Shown: positions 29,586 to 36,483 of the stretch, one piece after another
Numbering within the stretch: position 1 is the stretch's first letter
How the letters are laid out: the number at the start of each line of letters is the position of its first letter
Source: a bacterium
GTDB taxonomy: Bacteria; Patescibacteria; Microgenomatia; Levybacterales; GWA1-39-11
Length of the DNA stretch: 36,483 bases
Reading direction: 5' to 3'
Assembly (NCBI GenBank): GCA_021825285.1
Contig: JAKAHW010000001.1
Location: 1 to 36,483, forward strand
The notes under the pieces: model-generated
What the model saw: only the letters and a program-made list of their open reading frames with translations
Told to the model about the DNA's origin: nothing
Databases searched by the model: none
Program-made: the position numbers and the translations under genes

Positions 29586-29594
29586 TATTTTTTT
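29570..29594 (+). terminator. Intrinsic attenuator before rplJ
   Basis: GCGCTC (29570-29575) pairs with GGGCGC (29580-29585) around a TTAG loop and is followed by TATTTTTTT, a standard terminator ten bases before the rplJ ATG. It competes with the L10-leader closing helix. Confidence 0.7.
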
Positions 29595-29603
29595 GATTAA
29601 AAT

Positions 29604-30116
29604 ATGCCATCACAAAGGAACGTACAATTACTCGAAGAAACAAAAGACAAAGTAAATCGCTCAAATGCGGTATTTTTTGTTGATTACGCTGGCCTTACTC
29701 ATAAGCAGCTCGAAGATGCCAGAAATCAGCTTCGTGATGCAGATTCCGAAATTGCAATTGTTAAAAATACCCTCATAAATATTGCGCTCAAAGAAAAAGA
29801 TATTGAGGTAAAAGAAAAACTTGAAGGACCAAAAGCAGCACTTTTTTCATATTCTGATCCTTTAAAAACAGCGAAAGTTTTAGCAAACTTCGTAAAAAAG
29901 AATGGGCTTCCAAAAATTTCATTTGGAATCTTTGAAGGAAAAGTAATTGATGAGGGAACTATAAATCAACTCGCAACACTTCCTTCAAAAGAAGTTTTGG
30001 TTGCAAAATTACTTGGACTTTTAAATTCCCCAATTACAAGCTTGGTTTATGGTTTAAATTACAATATTACAAAACTCGCTCTAGTTCTAAAAGAAATTGA
30101 AAAAAAGAAGAGCTAG
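29604..30116 (+). CDS. rplJ: 50S ribosomal protein L10
   Basis: The base of the ribosomal stalk that binds 23S rRNA and the L7/L12 dimers. The 170-residue protein has the family start (NVQLLEETKDKVNRS), AVFFVDYAGLTHKQLEDAR, IVKNTLINIAL and LEGPKAALFSY. No Shine-Dalgarno is visible before the ATG, which lies directly after the attenuator T-run. rplL follows 24 nt downstream; rplK and rplA, often adjacent upstream, are absent here. Confidence 0.96.
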   Translation: MPSQRNVQLLEETKDKVNRSNAVFFVDYAGLTHKQLEDARNQLRDADSEIAIVKNTLINIALKEKDIEVKEKLEGPKAALFSYSDPLKTAKVLANFVKKNGLPKISFGIFEGKVIDEGTINQLATLPSKEVLVAKLLGLLNSPITSLVYGLNYNITKLALVLKEIEKKKS

Positions 30117-30140
30117 TTGAAAGAGGAGGTGACTACATAC

Positions 30141-30530
30141 ATGGCAAAAGTTACAAAAGACGATTTATTAAAAGCAATTGAGGAAATGTCAGTTCTTGAA
30201 CTTTCCGAATTGGTTAAAGCTTTGGAAGAAAAGTTTGGCGTTACAGCAGCAGCTCCAGTAGCAGTTGCAGGAGCAGCAGCTCCAGCAGCAGAAGCAGGAG
30301 AACCAGCTGAAGAACAAACTATCTTCAATGTAGTCATTGCAAGTGCAGGAGCAAACAAACTCGGAGTTATCAAAACTCTCAGAGAATTAGTTCCAACACT
30401 CGGACTCAAAGAAGCAAAAGACTTGGTCGACACAGCTCCAAAAGAAGTTATGTCACAAGTCAACAAAAAAACAGCAGACGAAGCAAAAGAGAAGTTAACA
30501 GCAGCAGGTGCTGCTGTGGAACTCAAATAA
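30141..30530 (+). CDS. rplL: 50S ribosomal protein L7/L12
   Basis: The mobile stalk protein that recruits translation factors. The 129-residue product has the dimerising N-domain ([21 protein letters not shown]), an Ala/Pro hinge (about 38-57) and the C-terminal domain with [29 protein letters not shown] and [17 protein letters not shown] perfect AGGAGGTGA ribosome site lies about ten bases before the ATG at 30141, which fixes the start and shows that internal genes of operons still use Shine-Dalgarno sequences. Confidence 0.97.
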   Translation: MAKVTKDDLLKAIEEMSVLELSELVKALEEKFGVTAAAPVAVAGAAAPAAEAGEPAEEQTIFNVVIASAGANKLGVIKTLRELVPTLGLKEAKDLVDTAPKEVMSQVNKKTADEAKEKLTAAGAAVELK

Positions 30531-30537
30531 AAACTTG

Positions 30538-30602
30538 CGACCTAGGTCGTAAAACGTCTAGCAGCTAGCGTTTAGGTTAATTTTAGACGCTAGAACCAGA
30601 CG
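30538..30602 (+). other. Structured element between rplL and rpmB
   Basis: Two units are seen. The palindrome CGACCTAGGTCG (30538-30549) comes first. A larger hairpin follows: outer stem CGTCT (30555-30559) with AGACG (30598-30602), inner 10-bp stem CTAGCGTTTA (30565-30574) with TAGACGCTAG (30584-30593, one G-U) around a 9-nt loop. There is no T-run after it, so it is not an ordinary terminator. It may be a processing site, an autoregulatory leader or a small repeat. Confidence 0.6.
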
Positions 30603-30655
30603 CTTTAATTATAGGATTAATTTTAGTATAATCTACACCTAGAGGAGAAAATATT

Positions 30656-30889
30656 ATGGCTTTCAAATGTGATAATTGTCAAAAAGGAACAATGTGGGGA
30701 CATAAAGTTTCCCATTCAAAACAAAGGACAAACCGTGGTTTTAGACCAAATCTTCAATCAAAGAAGATAGTGTCTCAAGACGGAAGAACCTTGAACCTAA
30801 GACTCTGCACAAATTGCATAAAGCTTTTGAAAAAAATCGAAAAAGAAAAAGCTGCTAAGGTTGCAGCAGCCGAAGCACAAGTCGCTTAA
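30656..30889 (+). CDS. rpmB: 50S ribosomal protein L28, zinc-ribbon type
   Basis: A small large-subunit protein. The 77-residue product has the family pattern VSHSKQRTNRGFRPNLQSKK and two Cys pairs (C5-x2-C8 and CTNC near residue 58) that would hold zinc. An AGAGGAG ribosome site and a TATAAT box (in TAGTATAATC, just upstream) support the ATG. Its stop overlaps the stop of the convergent fmt gene on the bases TTAA. Confidence 0.95.
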   Translation: MAFKCDNCQKGTMWGHKVSHSKQRTNRGFRPNLQSKKIVSQDGRTLNLRLCTNCIKLLKKIEKEKAAKVAAAEAQVA

Positions 30890-31716
30890 CTTACTCCAAG
30901 TTTTTCCAGTATTTCTTTTCCTTCAGGATATCCGTTTATAAAGTCTTTATACGACATTGGATTTTTTCCCTCCACTTGAATTTTGTTTTGAGGTAATAAT
31001 TTCACATTTTTATGGCTTTTGTTAATTGATGCAGTAAGATATACTCCTGGCCAAGGGAAAAAAGCCCTAATTTTTCTGTCTAATTCAAGGACTGAAAGAG
31101 GTTTCATAAGGTCTATTTTTCCATCAGTCTTTGTTATTTTTTTGGTCCAAACCTCGTTTTTTTCATTTTGTAAATGTTCCTCAAAAGACTGACCATTTTC
31201 AATTTTTTGTACAATTTTTTCAATCAAGTTTGATCCTTCATAGAAAAGTTTTTCTGTTAGAGTTTGAAGAGTTTCACTTCCTTCCAAAATTACCTCTTTT
31301 TGCAAAATTATTGGACCATGGTCAACTTTGTCATCAAGCTTTATTATTGAAACGCCCCCAACCTTGTCACCATTTAAAATCGTAAACTGGACAGGGCTTG
31401 GGCCTTTATATTTTGGCAGAAGACTTGGATGAATGTTTAAAATTCCAAGAGGAAAAAAATCTATTATTTGTTTTGGAATTATTGCCCCATATGATGCAAG
31501 AATTCCAATGTCCGGTTTGACTTCCAAAACTTTATTAATATCCTCACGGCTTTTTAATTTTGAATAAATAAAAGGTATGTTTGATTTTTTTAAATATTCA
31601 ATGAATTTTCCTGCCGGTTCTGTTGTTATAATTAATTCCAAACCATGTTCACGAAGTTTCTCAACAATTGGGATTGCATAATCTCCTGATCCGAAAAAAA
31701 CGATTTTTTGTTTCAT
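30886..31716 (-). CDS. fmt: Methionyl-tRNA formyltransferase
   Basis: Formylates initiator Met-tRNA using 10-formyl-tetrahydrofolate. Catalytic residues N94 and H96 lie in LNIHPSLLPKYKGPSP and D132 in VDHGPI, with the same spacing as E. coli (His to Asp 36 residues). The 276-residue length is slightly below the roughly 315 of E. coli, mainly in the C-terminal OB-like domain. TTTAAC, 17 nt, TATAAT (31723-31728) ends six bases before the ATG. The deformylase gene lies just upstream on the same strand, so both ends of formyl-Met processing are paired. Confidence 0.95.
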   Translation of the reverse strand: MKQKIVFFGSGDYAIPIVEKLREHGLELIITTEPAGKFIEYLKKSNIPFIYSKLKSREDINKVLEVKPDIGILASYGAIIPKQIIDFFPLGILNIHPSLLPKYKGPSPVQFTILNGDKVGGVSIIKLDDKVDHGPIILQKEVILEGSETLQTLTEKLFYEGSNLIEKIVQKIENGQSFEEHLQNEKNEVWTKKITKTDGKIDLMKPLSVLELDRKIRAFFPWPGVYLTASINKSHKNVKLLPQNKIQVEGKNPMSYKDFINGYPEGKEILEKLGVS

Positions 31717-31722
31717 GGAGTA

Positions 31723-31751
31723 ATTATATCAGGAGTTTATAAGAGGTTAAA
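31723..31751 (-). promoter_or_regulatory. Leaderless promoter of fmt
   Basis: On the minus strand TTTAAC (31746-31751), 17 nt, TATAAT (31723-31728), then six bases to the ATG. The -35 overlaps the end of def, so fmt can be transcribed apart from def. Confidence 0.55.
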
Positions 31752-32334
31752 CATTTATCTCCTCGAATTCATCTTCTCCATCTTCATTTTTGTGGGAGCG
31801 GTAGAGTTGTTCATTTTGTTCCAGAACATGTTTTGTAAATAAAATTCCGTTTAAGTGATCAAGTTCATGTTGGATTATTGTTGCTGAAAATCCCTTAAAA
31901 CTTTTAGTATGTTCTTTGCCATTTTCATCTTGCCATTTTACGGTAACCTCTTTTTTGCGCGTGACATTCCCCCAAATATTTGGAATTGAAAGACATCCTT
32001 CCAAAAGTTTTCCTTTGGAGTTTTTAGGGGCGGACCGAGCGTTAGCGAGGGAGCCCGGCTGCGAGGCCTCAGCCGAGACAGCGGTGGCAGGGGAAGGGAC
32101 AATTTCCGGATTGATAAAAGTAAGCACTTTCGATTTTTCAGTAGGTTTTATCTGAAAAATTCTAAGAGATATCCCGACTTGTGGAGCAGCAAGCCCAACA
32201 CCTTTTGGATCGGTTGTGGCAAGAAGCGTTTCCTCCATTTGGCTAACCAGGTTTTTAAGTTTTTTATCAAACCTTTCAACCTTGTCAGATTTTTTAACAA
32301 GAATTGAATTCGGTGTTGTAATAATTGGAATCAT
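31747..32334 (-). CDS. def: Peptide deformylase with a GC-rich in-frame insertion
   Basis: Removes the N-formyl group from nascent proteins. All three metal motifs are present: GVGLAAPQ (45-52), EGCLS (112-116, metal Cys114) and QHELDH (H156, E157, H160). Between NPEIVPS and LLEGCLS there are about 25 extra residues (roughly 81-107, Ala/Ser-rich, ending in NSKGK), encoded by a sharply GC-rich stretch. Relatives have only a few residues there, so it looks like a repeat inserted in frame. TACAAT stands eight bases before the ATG with TTGATT 17 nt further up. Confidence 0.94.
   Translation of the reverse strand: MIPIITTPNSILVKKSDKVERFDKKLKNLVSQMEETLLATTDPKGVGLAAPQVGISLRIFQIKPTEKSKVLTFINPEIVPSPATAVSAEASQPGSLANARSAPKNSKGKLLEGCLSIPNIWGNVTRKKEVTVKWQDENGKEHTKSFKGFSATIIQHELDHLNGILFTKHVLEQNEQLYRSHKNEDGEDEFEEINV
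32030..32096 (-). repeat. GC-rich repeat-like insertion inside def
   Basis: This stretch is far richer in G+C than its surroundings and includes a hairpin GGCTG-CGAGGCCT-CAGCC on the plus strand. It also holds GACCGAGCGTTAGCGAGGGAG-like sequence (shown here without the final base run elsewhere), close to the motif after tRNA-Pro at 7843-7862. It supplies the extra Ala/Ser-rich residues of the deformylase. Confidence 0.5.
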
Positions 32335-32378
32335 TAAGAAGAATTGTACAATTTGTTGCTTTAAAAATCAAAAGAAGA

Positions 32379-34706
32379 TCAAAGATTCTCTAAATTTTTC
32401 AAAAGTTCTTTGGTTTGCTTATTTGTCGGATCAATATTTTTCAAAATATAATCAAGGTTTTCGCGCGCCTTCATTTTTAGCTGTTCGCTTTGCTGCCAAT
32501 TTTTCGGATCTTTTGCCATTTGAGAATAGAGGAGCGCAAGACCATATCTTGCGTCAACATAATTTGATTTAAGAGCTATTGCTTGTTTGAAAAATTCTAT
32601 TGATTTTTGATTGTCTTTTTTTTGGTTATAAAAAAGCGCAAGATTGTAGGTTATTTTTGCGTCAGTGGGTGCTAGCTCACGTGCCCGGTTTAAAGACGCA
32701 AGCGCTTGATCGAGGTATTGAGGATCAATTTGGGAAATTGCATAAAGAACTCTTGTTCGGGATTTAAAGAAAACAACATTATTTGGATGGTTTAAAACTA
32801 CGTCATCACTTAACTGTTTGGCCTGAGACATAAACTGTTTTGCTTGTTCCGTCTGGTTTTGCTGAAAAGAAAGAAGTGCTAATGTTGAAAGATTTACCGA
32901 TAATTCATCACGGTACAAATCTTCTCCTTCTCTCATTTGAACGGCTTCGCTCAATGGTTGATATGCTTGGGTATATTCTCCGACTTTATCCAGATTATTT
33001 CCGTATGCATATTTTTGGTCAGCCATCCAGAAATTTAAAAGAAATAATTCCATATATAAGACTATTATTCCTGAAATAACCATTAGGGCTGCCTTTCCTG
33101 TAGACATTTCATAACGGGTCTCTTCCTCCCTCTTTCCCAAAACAAAAGTTTTTTTCAAAAGGTAAGGGTGTTCCAGCTCTAGAAAAAGAAGCGGAATAAA
33201 GAAGAAAAATAGATTTACTATGACAACTGAAAATCCAAAAAAGTTTGAAATAAGAATTGCAATGTAGCTTCCGATTAAAGAAATGGAAATTGGGAAATAA
33301 AACCCGAACGTTTTTTTATTTATAAAATCGCGAAGAGCAACGAAGAAAAACATACCAATTATTAACAGGTATGTTCCAAGACCAAAAATTCCGGTGGTTG
33401 CAAGATAGTTCAAATACTCGTTGTGGGCTTTGTTATATAGATAGTCCCATTCCGAGGTTTGGTTATGGGCAATTGGCTTTACTTTATAGTAAGCATATGC
33501 AAATGTTTCAACGCCTGTTCCGAATAATGGGCTTTGCTTGAATATCTCAATTGCTCCGTCCCAGACAATTTTTCGGATAGTCCCGGAATCAGTTCCGCCC
33601 AATTCTCCGATTGGGGCGGGTGCAGGTGTTGATGCCGGAGTTTTGGTTTGTGCAAGGGTTGTCTTCGTTTGAGTTTCTTTAACAATTATATTTTTTAATC
33701 CATCATAAGTCGTATATTTGTCAAGAAAATTTACAGGGGGTCTAATTATAAATGAGATTAAAAAGAAAATTAAATTAAGGGCAATCCAGAATTTCGTGTA
33801 TTTCAAATTCCACAAATATGACAAAGAAAATTTATGGATATGAATTGTGAAAATAAAAAGAAGTGCAAAAAATATTTGTAATCCGATAAAAGATCCGATA
33901 AAGGAAGATTGAGACCTTGTGTAGAGCATTGAAACGTAAAAAAGGGTTACAACACCGAGAAAAATAAAAGGAATTGTATTTCTGTTTGAATACAGGATTT
34001 CGTTTAATAAAGTTTTTTTTCTTTTTTCGTCGCTAAATTGGCGGTGAGACTTAATATTGATAATGCCGTATCCTATTGCAACAGGTATTAAGATGGCAAG
34101 AAATGTTCCTAGCCAATTAGGCTGTCCCAAAGTTGAAAATTCCCGGATAGTAGGCTTGAAAGCATCTGTCCAGCACGAAGTATCAAAGGTTCCCCTGAAA
34201 ACATAGCAGGTTAAGTCTTTGCCGAAATGGGAAGGAAGACCCCAAAGCGTAACCGCGATTCCTGAAAGAAGGCTTGCGAATAAAATTTTGTAGGAAAAGG
34301 GTTTTTCTTTTTCATCCACTTCATTTGGAATAAGATTTGATGCAAAGGCGTAGTACAGGAAAATATATGAAATAGTGGAGAGAAGTCCGCCATTAAAACG
34401 TGAATAATATCCCCAAAAAGAAACATGCGGATCTATTGAGACAATTGTTGAGATAATTTGAGAAACCAAAAATAATAGAATGGGTATATCAAGAGGAGTT
34501 CTTCTAATCTCAAGGCGTTTGGTCAAAATGACTTTGCTTATCCAAAGAAGAAAAATGAGAAGCGATAAGCCAAAAACTACCCACATTTTATTGAACTCAA
34601 AAAGTTCAAAAGTGTAGGGAAACATTACAAGGGGCACACTGAAGAAAATTAAATAAAAACAATAAGCAATCCCTTTATTAATAAAACCCAAAGTTCCGTT
34701 TTTCAT
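32379..34706 (-). CDS. O-antigen ligase/polymerase-like membrane protein with C-terminal TPR domain
   Basis: A 775-residue protein of the Wzy/WaaL (O-antigen ligase) superfamily. About twelve membrane helices fill the first 540 residues; the large external loop before the conserved segment ends in GTGVETFAYAYYKVKP and YNKAHNEYLNYLATTGIFG, where the His-Asn-Glu motif is the ligase signature. The last 200 residues hold tetratricopeptide repeats (LYRDELSVNLSTLALLSFQQN, LNRARELAPTDAKITYNLAL and following). It probably transfers or polymerises lipid-linked glycans outside the membrane. It stands alone, with no glycan operon beside it. Confidence 0.85.
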   Translation of the reverse strand: MKNGTLGFINKGIAYCFYLIFFSVPLVMFPYTFELFEFNKMWVVFGLSLLIFLLWISKVILTKRLEIRRTPLDIPILLFLVSQIISTIVSIDPHVSFWGYYSRFNGGLLSTISYIFLYYAFASNLIPNEVDEKEKPFSYKILFASLLSGIAVTLWGLPSHFGKDLTCYVFRGTFDTSCWTDAFKPTIREFSTLGQPNWLGTFLAILIPVAIGYGIINIKSHRQFSDEKRKKTLLNEILYSNRNTIPFIFLGVVTLFYVSMLYTRSQSSFIGSFIGLQIFFALLFIFTIHIHKFSLSYLWNLKYTKFWIALNLIFFLISFIIRPPVNFLDKYTTYDGLKNIIVKETQTKTTLAQTKTPASTPAPAPIGELGGTDSGTIRKIVWDGAIEIFKQSPLFGTGVETFAYAYYKVKPIAHNQTSEWDYLYNKAHNEYLNYLATTGIFGLGTYLLIIGMFFFVALRDFINKKTFGFYFPISISLIGSYIAILISNFFGFSVVIVNLFFFFIPLLFLELEHPYLLKKTFVLGKREEETRYEMSTGKAALMVISGIIVLYMELFLLNFWMADQKYAYGNNLDKVGEYTQAYQPLSEAVQMREGEDLYRDELSVNLSTLALLSFQQNQTEQAKQFMSQAKQLSDDVVLNHPNNVVFFKSRTRVLYAISQIDPQYLDQALASLNRARELAPTDAKITYNLALFYNQKKDNQKSIEFFKQAIALKSNYVDARYGLALLYSQMAKDPKNWQQSEQLKMKARENLDYILKNIDPTNKQTKELLKNLENL

Positions 34707-34774
34707 CCCGATTTTTAAAGTTTAGCACAGGGGTTTTGAAAGGACAAGAGACTCTTGGTTTTACGTTTTGAGGT

Positions 34775-34804
34775 TTGCCATTTAAGCTCATAGATTGTTA
34801 TAAT
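34775..34804 (+). promoter_or_regulatory. Promoter of mreB
   Basis: TTGCCA (34775-34780), 18-nt spacer, TATAAT (34799-34804), leaving a leader of about 24 nt before the ATG at 34835. Confidence 0.6.
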
Positions 34805-34834
34805 GTTAAAGTCGGTTAACCCCGATTTCTTACT

Positions 34835-35965
34835 ATGTTTGATAGCTTTTTTAGCCTTTTTTCCCACGATTTAGGAATAGACTTGGGTACTGCAAACACT
34901 TTGGTGCATGTTCGGGGTAAGGGAATTGCAATCCGCGAACCTTCAATTGTTGCCCGTCACAATAAAACAAAAAAAATAATTGCGGTTGGAACCGAAGCCA
35001 AAAAAATGCTTGGTAAAACTCCGGCAACGATTTCTGCAATAAAGCCTCTTGAGCACGGAGTAATTTCAGATTTTGATGCTGCTGCATACCTTCTTCAATA
35101 TTACATTCGTCAAGTACATTCAATTGGAACACCTTTGCCTCAATTGGCACGGCCGAGAGTTGTTGTTGGAATTCCATCGGGCGTGACTGAAGTTGAAAGA
35201 CGTGCTGTTTGGGAAGCGGCTTTGCAAGCTGGAGCGCGTGAATGTTATCTAATAGAAGAGCCGATGGCAGCAGCCATAGGTGCGGGAGTGTCTGTTTTTG
35301 AGCCAACGGGAGTAATGACTGTTGATATCGGCGGGGGCACAACTGAAATTGCGGTTATCTCTCTTGGGGGAATTGTAGTAAACCGTTCCTTAAAAATTGC
35401 CGGTAATGAAATGGATGCGGCAATTATTCATTACATTAGACTAAGACACGGGTTGTTAATTGGGGAAAAAACTGCAGAGGAAGTAAAAATTAAAATTGGA
35501 AGCGCTTATAGAAAAAATCAAAAATCAAAAGTTGCCATCAAAAATAAAGAGATTATCGGCATCCCAAAGCCTGATCAAGTTGTTGAAGTAGAAAAGGACG
35601 GACGAGAAAAGATTGCAATAATCCGGGGAAGAGATATTGAGACAGGTCTTCCTAAAAGCTTGCGGATTGCAGAAATTGAAGTAAGGGAAGCAATTGGCCC
35701 GGTAGTTTCCCAAATAGTTGACTCAATTATGGAGGTAATTGAAGAAACTCCTCCGGAATTAACTTCTGATATTTTAGAACGGGGAATAATGCTTACGGGT
35801 GGTGGTTCGCTTCTTCCAGGAGTAGATGAATTAATAATGGAAAGAACAAAAATTCCTGTTACTGTGGTTGATGATCCTTTGACTACAGTATGTCGGGGAA
35901 CGGCAAAACTTCTTGACGATTCCCAGACTCTTTCCCGCGTTAAAGTTACTGGTGGTTTGCGTTAA
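34835..35965 (+). CDS. mreB: Rod shape-determining actin homolog MreB
   Basis: Forms membrane-associated filaments that direct lateral cell-wall growth. The 376-residue protein has the actin-fold phosphate loops LGIDLGTANTLVHV and VDIGGGTTEIAVISLGG, the MreB-specific VVGIPSGVTEVERRAV, LIEEPMAAAIGAG and, near the end, LTGGGSLLPGVDELI. An insertion relative to standard MreB (about 342 residues) lies around IKNKEIIGIPKPDQVVEVEK (about 228-250). The N-terminus has the short hydrophobic MFDSFFSLF that inserts in the membrane in other species. It is separate from mreC-mreD, 14 kb away. Confidence 0.96.
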   Translation: MFDSFFSLFSHDLGIDLGTANTLVHVRGKGIAIREPSIVARHNKTKKIIAVGTEAKKMLGKTPATISAIKPLEHGVISDFDAAAYLLQYYIRQVHSIGTPLPQLARPRVVVGIPSGVTEVERRAVWEAALQAGARECYLIEEPMAAAIGAGVSVFEPTGVMTVDIGGGTTEIAVISLGGIVVNRSLKIAGNEMDAAIIHYIRLRHGLLIGEKTAEEVKIKIGSAYRKNQKSKVAIKNKEIIGIPKPDQVVEVEKDGREKIAIIRGRDIETGLPKSLRIAEIEVREAIGPVVSQIVDSIMEVIEETPPELTSDILERGIMLTGGGSLLPGVDELIMERTKIPVTVVDDPLTTVCRGTAKLLDDSQTLSRVKVTGGLR

Positions 35966-35970
35966 GTTTT

Positions 35971-36483
35971 ATGTCCTTTGAATATGGATATTCTTACCGT
36001 CCTCCCGGACGGCCAAATAACAGCAAGAAAGCAACCATAATAATTGCTCTTCTTTTTTTGTCACTCTTTGTTTACGGAGCTATAAGTAGTAGGAAGTTCA
36101 AGCCAAGTGATATAATTTCTCCTTTTGCCGGCTCTTTTAATTCCTCTGTTAATGCAGTCAAAAAATTTATTAATCCTGCCGGCATTGACAAAATTTTTAA
36201 AGAATCTTTCGCGGAAAATCCGGATTCATTTTCCGTTTACATAAAAAATTTAAAAACCGGAGAAGAATATAGAAAAAATGAAACCAAGACTTTCAAGACT
36301 GCGAGTCTTTATAAATTGTGGGTAATGGGTGAGGTTTATAAGCAAATAGAATCGGGAAAAATAAAACTTGATGACCAGATAACAGAAGATATCCAAAGCC
36401 TGAACCAAGAATTTGACATTGCAACCGATGAAGCAGAGTTAACGGATGGAGTATTGGAGCTTGATGCAGAGTCGGCAATAAAA
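35971..36483 (+). CDS. Serine hydrolase (beta-lactamase/PBP fold), 3' end beyond window
   Basis: An open frame starts with ATG five bases after the mreB stop and runs off the window (171 codons). It has a Pro/Gly-rich cytosolic start, one membrane helix (about 21-39), a linker, then a class A beta-lactamase-like domain: FSVYIKNLKTGEEYRKNETK and the nucleophile motif S112-LYK115 in TASLYKLWVMGEVY. The SDN and KTG motifs would be downstream. It belongs to the same broad fold as the hydrolase at 9544 and is probably co-transcribed with mreB, suggesting a role in wall growth. Confidence 0.8.
   Translation, partial: MSFEYGYSYRPPGRPNNSKKATIIIALLFLSLFVYGAISSRKFKPSDIISPFAGSFNSSVNAVKKFINPAGIDKIFKESFAENPDSFSVYIKNLKTGEEYRKNETKTFKTASLYKLWVMGEVYKQIESGKIKLDDQITEDIQSLNQEFDIATDEAELTDGVLELDAESAIK

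Noticed and set aside
30113..30526. Long minus-strand frame opposite rplL
   Set aside because: It is the shadow of the Ala-rich rplL codons; rplL is certain and has a strong ribosome site.

Overview
The window looks like a piece of a Candidate Phyla Radiation (Patescibacteria) chromosome, most likely Microgenomates (OP11)-like. This is inferred from low GC, short intergenic gaps, many lineage-restricted hypothetical proteins, short membrane-anchored envelope enzymes, and core genes typical of such genomes (mreB/C/D, PBP2, rplJ-rplL, rpmB, fmt, def, truB, dprA). No phylogeny was run. Most first genes of transcription units have a recognisable -10 box only 6-8 nt before the start codon and no Shine-Dalgarno, so leaderless mRNAs appear common.

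Layout. 1-4.6 kb: the end of an M16 peptidase; a NodB polysaccharide deacetylase between two paralogous coiled-coil unknowns; ndk; truB (carrying a repeat-derived insert); a cupredoxin that has lost its copper ligands. 4.7-7.3 kb: a two-gene unit of a Tat-exported PrcB-like protein and a membrane-anchored CAP-domain protein with six Cys-rich modules. 7.4-7.85 kb: an unusual tRNA cluster in which intact tRNA-Arg(CCU) and tRNA-Pro(CGG) sit among truncated 5' tRNA copies, and one tRNA appears split by the other. 7.9-9.4 kb: an ABC importer (ATPase plus permease) with no binding protein. 9.5-16.7 kb: an envelope block (class A beta-lactamase-like hydrolase with DUF5667/5666-like regions, a low-complexity exported protein, a second NodB deacetylase, DsbA, DsbB, sortase). 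16.7-20.9 kb: mreC-mreD-PBP2 flanked by unknowns. 21-23.4 kb: a polytopic GT-C-like protein and an EEP-fold hydrolase. 23.5-29.5 kb: a ParB-like protein with a Cys3His insert, small unknowns, DprA, and a divergent pair of unknowns that share one palindromic -35 box; one of the pair carries a beta-carbonic-anhydrase-like C-D-R-H-C signature. 29.5-32.3 kb: L10 leader, rplJ, rplL, rpmB, fmt and def. 32.4 kb to the end: an O-antigen ligase/TPR protein, mreB, and the start of another serine hydrolase.

How the genes fit together. Much of the window serves the cell envelope: elongation (MreBCD, PBP2), glycan trimming (two deacetylases, two beta-lactamase-fold hydrolases), protein anchoring (sortase), oxidative folding (DsbA/DsbB, likely serving Cys-rich surface proteins such as the CAP protein) and surface glycan assembly. 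A second theme is N-terminal processing and ribosome supply (fmt, def, rplJ/L, rpmB). The points most worth following up are the nested/split tRNA locus, the beta-CA-like protein, the paralog pair with its conserved off-frame leader, the repeat-derived insertions in truB and def, and the leaderless promoters.
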